Source of the DNA: Manduca sexta
Taxonomy: Eukaryota > Arthropoda > Insecta > Lepidoptera > Sphingidae
Assembly (NCBI RefSeq): GCF_014839805.1
Contig: NC_051141.1
Location: 18,918,777-18,982,776, forward strand
Reading direction: 5' to 3'
DNA length: 64,000 nt
Program-made: the position numbers and the translations under genes
The notes under the pieces: generated by a model
What the model was told of the DNA's origin: nothing
What the model saw: the letters and a program-made list of their open reading frames with translations, nothing else
Database searches by the model: none
Part shown: positions 34,996-45,829 of the stretch, piece after piece
Layout of the letters: every line of letters begins with the position of its first letter
Position numbering within the stretch: the stretch's first letter is position 1

Positions 34996-37900
34996 ATGAA
35001 GAAGAATATAGTTTGTTATGAGTGCAAGACACCTGGACATAAGAGACCAGACTGTCCACAGAGAAACAAGAAGGAGAAAGGCAATGCGGTAAATACCAAT
35101 GATACGATATTTACAAGTCTTAATACTTCTGGAAACCCAAGAAAGGACATAATTTATGTAGATTCAGGTTGTACTAGACACATGACTTCTAGACGGGACT
35201 GGTTTCAGAATATCTCGATACAGAATCAAGGTACTGTTACTGTCGCAAATGGAGAACAGATTAAGTACTGCGGAATTGGAAATATTTCAATAAACACGCC
35301 CGAGAACGTGGTCAACAATATTAGTGATGTTGCTTATATACCAGATTTGAAAGCTAGTTTGTTATCTGTATATAAAACTCTTGAAAAGGGTTTTATTTGT
35401 GTTTTTGATAAAATGGATGTAACTTTTATAAATCTGATACTTTTAATTTTTACAGGTGAATCTGTTGCTCATGCCTCGCCCTGTGGTGGACTGTACGTTT
35501 TAGATGGAACTGTAAATGTTTCCGAAAATGTGGCGGATAATTTTTTGACACAAGATGTGCACTCTGGCTGTCAGGATAGTTATAAAATTTGGCATAAGAG
35601 GTTAGGACATTTGTGTCGTATAGGCATGAACCAACTGAAAAATCACAAGGTAGGTATAAAGTATACAGGAGTAGATAAAACTAGTTGTATCGCTTGCGTG
35701 GAAGGTAAACAAGCAAGAAAACCTTTCAAAAGGTTAGTGTTTAATAGGGCTACTTCCCTTTGGAACTGATCCATATGGATTTGATGGGACCGGTGTCTAC
35801 AACTTCTTTTCAAGGAAATAGATATATGTTGACAATAGTAGACGATTATACGCGAAAAGTGTTTGCTTATTTTATTTCTTCTAAAACAGAAGTCAAAGAT
35901 ATATTTTGTGTGTTTCAATGTTTTGTTGAAAATCAGTTAGATAAAACAATTAAAGCAATTAGGACTGATGGAGGTAAGGAGTTCGTGAATAAAGAGTTTG
36001 TTGATTATCTTGCTTCAAAAGGTATTGAACATCAAACAACGACGCCTTATAGTCCTCAGCAAGTTGGAGTAGCGGAACGCACCCATCGTTCGGTTACAGA
36101 AAAGGCAAGAACGTTGCTAGCTGAAAGTTCACTACCGAAAGCATTCTGGGAAGATGCATTCCAAGTTGCCATTTACCTTAAGAATAGGTCTCCTCATCGA
36201 GCCTTAGGTGGACAAATTCCTTATGACAAATGGTATGGACGAAAAGGTGATCTTAGCCATCTAAAAGTATTTGGTTGTAGAGCTCTAGTCCATATACCTT
36301 CTTGTCACAGGAAGAAATTAGATGTCAAGGCACAGGAAGCAATTTTCGTCGGTTATTCTGAAAATCCAGGCACTTATATTTTTAGGGATCCTGCTAACCC
36401 ACGAAAAGTTATTATATCCAGAGATGCAACCTTTTTGAAAATTGCTTTACAGCGCTAAAGCAGAAGCAATCTGAGTCTGTCGCACAGTCAGAATCTATAT
36501 TGTTATTTGATGAGCAAAAGGAGATTGAGTCTGAGTTTGATCATGACTGTCAATTCTATGACTGTGATGAGAATATCAGCCCGGCGGCTGAAGCAACTTT
36601 ACCAGTAAATCTAGAAAGTGCAAAAGAGTCAGTGACTCTGGAAGAGCGAGAGTCTCTCAGTGACTTAAGGCTGCCTAGTGTGGAAGAAGTGACAGCGAAT
36701 TTGGAACAGGAATCGCACCCTGAGCGCAGATACCCTTCCAGAGATAGAAAAGCAACAAATTTTTATAAAGCTTACAATACGTCAATGGTAGATTCTAATG
36801 AACCTACGACATATTACGAAGCTACTCATGCCGATGATGCTCATAAGTGGCAACATGCTATGGTTGATGAGTATAGTTCCTTAAGGAAACTCCATACATG
36901 GAATTTAGTAGATAGACCTAACAAAAGGTTATACCATGTAAATGGATTTACAAAATTAAAAGGGATGCTTATGGTAATATTATCAAGTATAAAGCGAGAC
37001 TCGTCGTCAAAGGTTTTCATCAAGTTGAAAGTGTAGACTACAACGAGACGTTCGCACCAGTGATTCGTCATTCTTCCCTCCGCACGTTGTTTGCGATAGC
37101 TGCAGATATGAAATTGAGAATGAAGCACTTAGATGTCGATACAGCTTTCCTTAACGGAGATTTAGAAGAAGTTTTCATGGAGCAACCTCTTGGTTTTATT
37201 GAAAAGGGTAAAGAAAACAAAGTTTGTTTATTGAAGAAATCTCTTTACGGTCTTAAACAGGCACCGCGAGCTTGGAATAAAAAGTTAAATGAAACGCTTT
37301 TTAAAATAGGTTTCATAGGAACTCCTTCCGAACCTTGTGTGTATACTAAACTTTTTGGTAAAGAACTTGTAATATTAGGAATCTTTGTTGATGACATAAT
37401 AGTCTTCTTTAATTCTGATTTGACATTTGACACTGTCAAGAATGATTTGTCGAAATATTTTTCATTAAAAGATCTCGGAATACTGAAATGTTATTTGGGA
37501 CTACAAGTTGAAAGTGATTCCGAGAGTATAAGGTTGAACCAGCGAAATTATATTCTTTCTATATTAGAAAAATTTAATATGAAGGATTGTAAGGCCGTGG
37601 ATACTCCATTAATTAAAAGAATATGGAAAAAGAATGGATGGTCAAGTCGGTGAGTCTTATCCTTATCAAAACTTAATAGGATGCCTCATGTATCTAGCGG
37701 TAAACACACGACCAGACATCGCTTACGCCACGAGCTATTTAAGTCAATTTAATACGTGTTTTACTAAAGAACACTGGAATGCTGCTAAAAGGATTCTGCA
37801 ATACCTAAAAGGTACCCTAAACTATTCATTGGTTTACAGGAAGAATAGAGAACCTTTAAAGGGTTTTGTGACGCAGACTGGGCAAACTGTCCAATCGACA

Positions 37901-38315
37901 GAAGGTCATACACCGGTTATGTTTACAAGTTAAGTGGAGGTCCAGTATCATGGGAATCCAAGAAGCAACCTACTGTTGCGTTAAGTTCGGCCGAGTCAGA
38001 ATATATGGCATTAGCGTCTGCCACGAAGGAAGCGTGTTACTTACGTCGGTTTATATACGAGATAACAGGTATACTTTGTTCAGTTAACTTAGCTTCTGAC
38101 AGCCAAAGTGCCATTAATCTTGTTCGAAATCCTGTACACCACAGCAGGACGAAGCATATAGATACTAGGTTTCACTTTATTAGGAAAAGGTATCTAATAA
38201 TATTGTTAAGTTAGAATATATAAAAAGTAACGATATGCCTGCTGATGTACTAACGAAGGCCCTCGGACCTCTAGCACACAAACGATGTGTAGTTAACTTA
38301 GGTTTAGAAACTTAA
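34996..38315 (+). pseudogene. Copia pol: zinc knuckle, protease, integrase, RT, RNase H
   Basis: In order: the CCHC knuckle CYECKTPGHKRPDC; the aspartic protease YVDSGCTRHMT; pre-integrase KIWHKRLGHL; the integrase core with Asp in HMDLMGP, Asp in RTDGGKEF and Glu in GVAERTHRS; a linker with RRYPSRDRKA; RT with VDTAFLNGDLEE, SLYGLKQAPRAWN and the FVDDII active site; then TRPDIAYA and the RNase H with Asp in CDADWAN and Glu in SSAESEYMAL. It ends with MPADVLTKAL and GLET at 38315. About seven single-base frame changes (near 34985, 35755, 36435, 36935, 37625, 37870, 38190) break it, while in-frame stops appear absent. It is therefore either a dead copy or a consensus containing homopolymer indels. 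Confidence 0.9.
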
Positions 38316-38361
38316 TTATTTTATTTATTTTGTTTCTGTCACAACTGCGATTAAGGGCGGC

Positions 38362-38536
38362 TGTTGGAGATTGTAACCTTCGTCGTGACTTATTATTTTT
38401 ATATGTTCTATTTTTAGAACTAATTGTATTTTGTTTGCCATAGTTACTTCTCTTTAGTCCGAAATAAACACTCATGTCAATAACATCTTTTACTAACTTT
38501 ATTTAATTACTAAGAACATATACCATATTTACAACA
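38362..38536 (+). repeat. Copia 3' LTR
   Basis: Same termini as the 5' LTR, 175 bp. Contains aataaa (cgaaataaacac), a likely polyadenylation signal. Confidence 0.93.
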
Positions 38537-38759
38537 ACGCCCCCACCCCTTCCCGCCTTCCCGCTCCGTTCCATGACTCACTGCTATCAGGTCGGGCGCG
38601 TCAAATTGAGCTACTATGTTCACACGCACTTACTTTTGGGTCTGGACAAGCTACCTTTACGTTATATCCAACGTCGATTCGAATCGAATCAATTCTCATT
38701 ATGACTTTTTATTGTTTACGCGAATTTTAGACATTAAAATTAAACTATTATTGGGATTT

Positions 38760-38995
38760 TATCGAGGTTTTCATCCTACTAGTATTATAAATGCGAAAGT
38801 TTGTGAAGATGGATTTATGTTTTCTCTTACACGAACAAACTACTCAACAGATTTGGATGAAACTTTACAGTAATGTTGGTTATACATCAGAATAACACAT
38901 AGGCTATAATTTATAATGATTTTTTACAATTTGGTCATAGTATGACGATACATACAATCTTCACGCGGGCAAAGCCGCGAGCAAAACCTAGTATT
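38760..38995 (+). mobile_element. Helitron-like element, second type
   Basis: Begins near actagtattataaatgcgaaag, contains ctacacaacagatttggatg-like text (actactcaacagatttggat) and ataacacataggctataatt, and ends gcgggcaaagccgcgagc plus aaaacctagta. The terminal hairpin and CTAG fit Helitron 3' ends. Confidence 0.65.
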
Positions 38996-38999
38996 TTAA

Positions 39000-39055
39000 T
39001 AAAATTGAAACGCGATAAAATCCGAAAAATAGTTTAATTTCAATTCGCAGTAATT
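39000..39055 (-). repeat. Repeat family F, copy 2 (short)
   Basis: gaaacgcgataaaatccgaa and aatagtttaatttcaa are the reverse of the start of the 20490 copy. Confidence 0.55.
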
Positions 39056-39059
39056 CTTC

Positions 39060-40270
39060 TGCTGTATATTTATGAAACTGCGTTTATTAGAAACGTGTCG
39101 CATCGTGCTTCAATTCTGCTTTAGTAGACGCCAGCATTTAGATATTTCGCGCGCGTCGAGGCCACCGGGCTAGCGGCTCATTCTGAACAATGCCTAAATA
39201 ATATGACCCAAAGTACCGAGCAATACGTAGCTCATATGGCACAACATGATATATTTTTTAAAGTATGTTACTTTATGTATTGTTAATATTTATAATGTGT
39301 ATTGTTTTCTTTTTAACGTTGATGGGAATATGCAATTACTTGGAGTGGATCAGCAGTGCGAAGATTTCTTGAAATATCTGTCAGGAATTTTAAAGTCTCG
39401 CTAAATGACGAACAGATATTTGTCATAGAGATATGTGCTCTATAAATCGAAATCTAAAAGAATGTTTAGCAGTGGACATATCTTTCAGAACATGTGAAGT
39501 TTTATTTTTGACTGATTCGTTAGTCAGAGAATTTCCGTTAAGATCCTGTAACAGAGTACGAGGCGTCATGGAAAAAGACAAACAATAACAAAAGTCGACC
39601 GGAAAATTTAATTAATGATTTAGGATTCAAAATAATATTGTTTTTATAATTAATTGTTATTCCTTTCATCTATTAGCAGTTGCAATTTGTTTATTGATTT
39701 GCTCATGTTCGGGCCACAAAGGGCATGTGCAGTGCAGCCATTGCGCAGGTGCATTCGGGAGCTCTGATGCGCAGATGGGGGTTTTGGGTCCTTTTGCTGT
39801 TATAGATTCGATTTAAGGGCATCAAACATTCCATTCAGGCATATTAAGGTTGATAGATTTTGAGTTGTATATAACCATCTCTTCTCTATTGGTGCTGTGG
39901 AGGTATTAATGAGTGTCTGTGAGCTTAAGTTGTTCACTACCTCCAAGAAAGCAATGATAAAATTTGCTGCACCGTATAAGACAACTTAGTCAAATAGGTT
40001 TTTGTTTGATAGATCCACAACATAGAAACTACAGACCTTAAATACTAAAGACAACTATCAAAACATCGCGGTAGCTACACAGCTTGGCAATCAACATATA
40101 TCATTCGCCAGTCTTACTGTCTAAAAAAGCGAATACCAAAAATTGCTATAATGACAGTTTGCACTGAATCCGCTATGAAAAATACGTTTTTTATATCATA
40201 TTGCTTTGCCATTGCCTTTACAGAACAAAGAACGCGATCAATAAATGCAATTTATTATTAAATAACTCAC
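39060..40270. other. No gene seen
   Basis: Immediately downstream (minus strand) of the exon at 40271. AT-rich; no second exon recognised. Confidence 0.4.
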
Positions 40271-40428
40271 CAGTGGAAAGGGTCCGGACGGCGGGAGAGG
40301 TTCAGTACTGGCGAAACGCCTTGCTTGGACGTGGACTGACCTCGCGGTGGACGCTCCTTCGACTCCCACCCCTCACGGTTCTTGTTTTTGAACTTCCTGC
40401 GCCTCTTCTGGTCCGGGCCGAGATCCAT
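40271..40428 (-). CDS. First coding exon of an unrecognised minus-strand gene
   Basis: A GC-rich island in AT-rich sequence. The ATG at 40428 (acaagaaaATGGAT) is preceded by an in-frame TGA 45 bases upstream, which fixes it as a start. The exon encodes 52 residues, MDLGPDQKRRRKFKNKNREG first, strongly basic, then Ser/Pro/Arg-rich, with LNLSRRPDPFHW at the end. It stops at a consensus donor CACTG|GTGAGT in phase 2. The basic cluster could act as a nuclear localisation signal, which is inference. The upstream GC/CpG-rich stretch to ~40520 would be 5' UTR. Phase 2 does not fit the exon at 22971, where it would create a stop, so this is a separate gene or lacks a linking exon. No family recognised. 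Confidence 0.55.
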
Positions 40429-40569
40429 TTTCTTGTTTTTATGTGGAGCACGTCCTACCTCAAGAGTTTTTCAGATTTGTCTGCTGAGATGCGCGCGCCT
40501 GTCGGTCCACGCCGGCGCTGCGATATCAGTCGATAAATGCAGTGTTGCACGCATAGAACTAAATTCGAA

Positions 40570-42189
40570 TTGAATGTAAAATATTGTGTGTAGAATCGTG
40601 TAAATTATTATCTGAATTCAAATATCATTCAAGTCACATGTGTTGGCAAAGAACAAGGACTACGCAGCATCACACATACACAGATACACATACACACACA
40701 TTGTCTTGTAAGCAGATAAGGTAGGCTACAAATAGTTTACAAACTTTTCTTTTGTCTCTTTCTTTCCTTTAATAGATTATATTTCCTTTTGTTTGGCGTT
40801 GGGTGTTTCTAGCCGGAGTAATCGTGTCTGAATATTTGATTAATTTGTGTATCTGATATATTCGCATTATTGTCGGTTTTGGAATTACTATTCAGAGCGT
40901 TATTCAGGTTATCACCATTTTATATTAACATAAAATATACCTGTTACACTTGGAAAGGTTTTTCGGATGGTTGGTCTTAATAAAGATCACGTGTACATAC
41001 TTTATACGTGTGAGGCCCTTTACACACGACTCGTAGTAGGGAGGCATCAAGAGCGTCACGTATTTCAAACGTGGTACGATGTACGTTAGCATAATCCGGC
41101 CGTTGTATTAGAATCGTGGCTTGTTTCGTACAAGTGTTATTCTGACACGTCTGTGATAGGAGCAGGAGCTAATATCGTGGTCCATACTTGCTTTAAGTAC
41201 TGTTACTGAAATTGAAGTGAAGTTTTGTAAAAGATTAGAAGAGATTCAGATTCGATATGAAGTAAGGTTTCTTTTTTTTATATAGAGTTCATTCGTAGCA
41301 GTTAGTTATTTGTATTGTTTTACGTAATGTATAATTTTACAAATATTATACGTATTTGATTAAATTTTATTTCTTAAATAGAAGTCCCACGGTCTAGGGA
41401 AATATATTAATTAATTTCCTGACAACACAGGCTTCATGGCGGTGCGGCGATGGCTTTGCTATGGATGTGTAGGTGTGAGGTTTGTATATGCAGCATGGAT
41501 GCCCGAGTTCTTTTTTTTTTCATATCTTTATTTAACTAGCTTGGTCGTTATTTCGCGACTATGTCGCTCCGTACGTCCACTTTTACCCGCGCCTACTAAA
41601 TTTTGATGAAATCAAAATATTTTTTTAATAAAGCCTTAGCCTCTTCTGATACAGGAACCGACAAAAAACTATTTATGGTTTGTTTCTCATTTAAGGGGTA
41701 TCGGCATTGATCTACGGATCTCTGTCTAATAGTTCCCTCAATGCTGAGAATCGTGACCCCTGTACTTGACTTGACTTGACATACTGATATCGAGTTTTAA
41801 AATAATCACAGTTGTTGCATTAAAAGTCAATACCAATTTTAAGATTTTCTTTTATAGCAAAGAAACTTAGTTCTGGGATATTATATTGTACCGTATTAGA
41901 GTTCTCGCTATTCCGCTAAAAATATTGTTTAAAACTTCTTGACACTGTGGTACATGCGAACAATGATCATTGTGACAGCTGTTCTGCACAATATTTGCAG
42001 AAATAATTTAAAGAAGTTATCCCTGAAGTAAAAGTGATAGCGCAGGAACAAATAAGTCCTATACCACGAAAATAACGGTGTACACGTAAATAATATTTGT
42101 TCACAAAAATTTGTTTATTACTTTTAATGTTATAATTAATTACAGATTGATTAAATAATAAGACAAGGTATCATTATATTGCCAATTTA
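40570..42189. other. No gene seen; possible promoter side of the 40428 exon
   Basis: AT-rich upstream of the exon at 40271-40428, with a run of CA-type dinucleotides (40672-40700). No TATA or initiator is convincing. Confidence 0.35.
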
Positions 42190-42330
42190 TATCATATTAT
42201 CGCCTGATGGTTAGTGATACGACTGCCAATAAACAGAACGGACCAACATCATACAGAACTTTGAATTCCAAAGTGCAGCGTGGCACTCCACTGCGCTCAT
42301 CTCTCTGAGATGTTAAGTCTCATGATGCCC
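42190..42330 (+). repeat. Repeat family D, diverged copy
   Basis: tcgcctgatggttagtgata followed by aaagtgcagcgtggcactcc and ctgagatgttaagtc resembles 24672-24800 in order. Confidence 0.35.
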
Positions 42331-43009
42331 AGTAATTACGCTGCAGTGTCCTTCAAACAGAACAAAACAATGCATACACTTCTGCTAGGCGGTAGAAATA
42401 GACAATTCGGTAGTACCTAGATGACGTACACATTAGTTGTACTCGTAACATTTTTGTTAATTCTTCTGGCAAATATTTCTATCTCAGGAATCCTGATTTT
42501 TTTTCATTATCTCTTGAAAAGCATAATCTGACAGTTTCCACTCAATGTCTGGGTGAACTCGTCTTCATTCTGCAGCAGCGATATTATTATCAGAAGATCT
42601 TATATATGAAGCAAAAAGAATTATGTTTTGTTTTTCATACCGCTGTCCTAATTTTCGCGTGACATTAGTGAGACGTAGAAATTGGACACCTCCCATGCAG
42701 TTTATATATGAAATAGCTCTGGTGTTATCTATTTGCAAGATATTTTTTATTATTCATCAGTGGTTAGTTTATTTAAAAATATATTTATCATGGCATCCGC
42801 AGCCTTATGTAGGACAGTATACGAGTTTAACTAGAAATCGAGAAATAGGCTGGCATCGGACCTGGCTACTGTTCGATAATAATGCATTTCTCTTTTAACG
42901 TGTTCCGCAACTTATTTCTATCATGGTACAACGAACTCCAGGACAGCTATTCCGGGAGAAAATCAATACAGCGCTGAGTGATTTTTATAGCCAATGAAAC
43001 AACAACTTT

Positions 43010-43162
43010 CCACAGCTAGGCAACGCTCGCGATTGGTCAAAACTTTTCGTATTGGGCTAAATTGCACAGCTAGGGAACGCTGGTGGTTGGTGAAAATGTA
43101 CTGCATTGCGGAAATTCCACATTATGGGCAACGTTTGTGATTGGTGAAAAATCTATAAACAC
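43010..43162 (+). repeat. Imperfect 54-bp tandem repeats carrying ATTGGT boxes
   Basis: Three units start at 43010, 43064 and 43118, each of the form cacagctaggcaacgct then gattggt (ggttggt in unit 2) and gaaaa or caaaa. The last unit is followed by ctataaac, a TATA-like box. It could be a promoter with three inverted CCAAT boxes or an old minisatellite. Confidence 0.55.
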
Positions 43163-43407
43163 ACTTTCACTCACACTCACTCTGCTATATTAATTGATTT
43201 CCACGTTGACTGCTAACTCAAGTAGACATTTGACATTTTGATTTTTTTAGTAATCAAACTTTGAGTTGTTTAAGAGCTTGTTCTTAACTAATTTTGCGTC
43301 GTTTAATAAACAAAAGGCAGTTGTCCAAATTTGTCATAATCTGTGTCTGATATTATTTCAGATGTTCTCTTTAATTTGATAACGTGTCGACTGATCTTGC
43401 ACTTCAG

Positions 43408-43590
43408 GGCCCTTATTCTGTATGATAGTGTAAACGCGTAACGCGGCCGTGTCATGTTATCTTCGAGTAATGTGCGTGTAATGGTATTCTGTAAGCCAAA
43501 TTTCTATAGTCCTAAACATGATGCGTTGTGTTACGCGCTTGTTACGCACTGTTAAAATAACGTGCGGGATAGAGAATAAGGCCCCAGATC
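43408..43590. mobile_element. MITE with ~17-bp TIRs
   Basis: cagggcccttattctgtat and, reversed, ctggggccttattctctat form the ends. The interior contains CpG-rich inverted pieces (acgcgtaacgcggcc; ttgttacgcactg). Non-coding. Confidence 0.65.
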
Positions 43591-43914
43591 GAAATTAAGT
43601 TACAATTTCTAAAACAGTCCTCGGATTAGAGCGGCGATAATTATTTTCTCAGTAACTGGACATACTTTGAGAATAAACAATATATTATATTATATCGGTA
43701 CGTCAAAAAAATTTCGTATTGTACTTGTATTAGTTGTTGCAAATTAATTATAAACAATATGATATGTATAAAGAAATCCTAAGCAATGATAGTCGATTTT
43801 GCAACGGACATTCGAGACGGAGGTCGCTTATTCGATCGCAAATAAATGCTCATTTAATATTATTAATATGTATTTTATTACATCATTATTATTTGTTAAT
43901 AATATTTACTCGAT

Positions 43915-44175
43915 TGCCTCAGTGGCGTAGTTTTACTGCATTCGCGGTATAGCAGCGCTCTAAGGTCCTAGGTTCGACTTCCGGGTCGGGTAAAGTGACG
44001 TTTGGATTTTTCTGCTCAGTATCAGTCCGGAGTCTGGAATTTGTGCCCGATATGGCGATAGGCTCGTCCCCTGTCACATCATGGGACGGAACACACTTTG
44101 CAAAAATGGTGTGCCCTGGTTACGCCTATGCATACCCGTTCGGGTATAAATGCGGGATGTGTGTGTGATAGTATT
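43915..44175 (+). mobile_element. tRNA-derived SINE family B, copy 2
   Basis: Same order as 21305-21600: gcctcagtggcgtagttt, aaggtcctaggttcgac, gtccggagtctggaatttg, acatcatgggacggaac, ending gggatgtgtgtg. Confidence 0.8.
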
Positions 44176-44199
44176 GTACGCACACGCCATATTCACACT

Positions 44200-44400
44200 A
44201 AACCATTAAGCAATAACGGAAAACAATAACAAAATTTTTGGTAAAAATATTCATTATTCACGGATTATTTTGGGCATAATGTTAGCAGAGGCAAAGACCA
44301 GTATGTGGTTTCATTTAATGACGCATTGTCAAAATGACCCTGTATATTACGAAAGGGAAACCGGCAGGACTCCGCTTTTATCGACCCTTCTCTATTGAAA
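44200..44400 (+). repeat. Repeat family G, copy 1
   Basis: Contains acaaaatttttggtaaaaat, tatgtggtttcatttaatga and cattgtcaaaatgaccctgt. The same blocks occur at 48690-49010 (+), 48455-48515 (reverse) and 52765-52860 (+). Confidence 0.6.
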
Positions 44401-44594
44401 GGTAGTCGGCAGAATGAATTTGAAATTGAATTTATATAAACTACGACTAATTAAAAACTAGGATTTAGTTATAATTAAAAATAACAGAGAAATAATGGCT
44501 ATTAACTGTATCGGGTCATTTCACTAATTACTAATTAAATTTAAAACATACGTCATTTCCGATAATTTGTGAAAATTCAAGGTGTTGTTATGTA

Positions 44595-44672
44595 TTTCTA
44601 CTGTTTCTAGGCGGTCATGTCGCTTACCATCAAGCTAAAGGCAAGCTCGTCTCGTCATTCAAAACATTAAAA
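44595..44672 (-). repeat. Repeat family D, copy 2
   Basis: The reverse of gaatgacgagacgagcttgc-type text; ggcggtcatgtcgcttacca is visible forward. Confidence 0.45.
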
Positions 44673-45226
44673 AAATAACTATGATGATAAAGATAATATC
44701 ATCATTATGTCAGTGAGTGACATATCAATATCAAACAATATTTCCACGAACATTGTATTTGTTACAAAAGATTTGAAACTATATGTATTCGAAGTTAAAG
44801 TCTATATTAAGTGGACAGACCTACCGAAGGCAATTTGCTGGTTACAAATAAATGCCCATTATTATAACGATTATTGATTGTTTCTGATTTGTCGTCTTGG
44901 TTGTTATGTCAATTACATGCCATCTGTTATTTGAACTCGTTACAATTATGTATATTTGCGTCATTACTCAGTACTTCTGAGCCATATTTATTTATGGCCA
45001 AGTGGTACTAGCGGGTCAGCCCGCGTGAGAAGTCTTTCCCGATCCAAACGTCCTTAGATCAGTGATCAATCTATCATGCCCGCCAGTGCCATCTATGTTT
45101 AAAATTTGATAATAAATTCTAACATTTAATGTTTAAGCAAATTACTGGGATAACAAGTATGGGATAAACTATGTGTTAATTCCAAGTTTAATTCAATAAT
45201 TTGCCAAGTTTCATCCAAATCTTTTC

Positions 45227-45816
45227 AGATAACTTCTTACACCGCCCTGTGGAATGGGGGCGTTTGGAGAATTCCACCACGGTATCCCCTGCCTGTCGTA
45301 AAAGGCGACTAATAGGGGCCATCGGGGGGTCGTCGGCGGGCGGCTGGGGGCCGTCCGCCCTTAGTGTACGTTGTGCACATCTCGCACATTGTGATGACCC
45401 CCGAGATGGACGGCAGCGTGGAAGGTAGGCCTCATGCTGCCGTTGACGCCGAGAGCGTCCTTCGGTTACGCGGGGGCTTCATAGCCCCCCCATAGAAGAC
45501 GGGCCGCAACAGGCAGCACCGCGCAGGGACGACTGCGGACGAAAACTTAAACATTTCAGTCAGAGGAAGCCCACAGTCGTCCCTAATGCGCCGAAGACGG
45601 CCACCGCGGAGTTTTAGTTGGTATGCTGTGCGTATATATAGGTTAGGGACTCGGCCCGGCGGTCACCCGAAGGTCAAGATCAAATCCGGGTGGCTCAACG
45701 CCGGGCCGTAAGGCACGGTGACCCCAACATAACCGCTCAGTCGCCCCCCCCGAAGACTGGGCGGTAGTCATAAGGCACTTTCTCCGCGAAAAAAAAATAA
45801 AAGATAACTTCTTACA
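45227..45816 (+). mobile_element. GC-rich retro-insertion with 15-bp target duplication
   Basis: agataacttcttaca occurs at 45227-45241 and again at 45802-45816, flanking a 560-base GC-rich insert that ends in an A-rich tail (gcgaaaaaaaaataaaa). This is the signature of target-primed reverse transcription. The 5' part contains accacggtatcccctgcctg and gtaaaaggcgacta; the 3' part contains ccgggccgtaaggcacggtg, cataaccgctcagtcgcc and the tail. The 3' part recurs reversed at 55610-55790. The insert has no RT, so it is a SINE or an internally deleted LINE made of a 5' and a 3' end. Confidence 0.8.
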
Positions 45817-45829
45817 AACATTCAATATT

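Larger units (their letters stand above)
34067..38536 (+). mobile_element. Ty1/copia LTR retrotransposon
   Basis: A 4.47-kb element with two ~176-bp LTRs, a Gag region, and a pol region in copia order: protease, integrase, reverse transcriptase, RNase H. The sequence after the 5' LTR (cgttatcagcacgaacgc) is a candidate primer-binding site, and attaagggcggc before the 3' LTR is a candidate polypurine tract. The LTRs have no substitutions, so the insertion is young. The 5-bp duplication cannot be confirmed: the two visible bases before the 5' LTR (tt) do not match the expected part of the 3' flank (acgcc). It lies in a large minus-strand intron or intergenic stretch. Confidence 0.92.

Noticed and set aside
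45201..45428. 75-codon plus-strand frame
   Set aside because: It begins in the flank before the target duplication and runs into the retro-insertion, so it is an accident of insertion.
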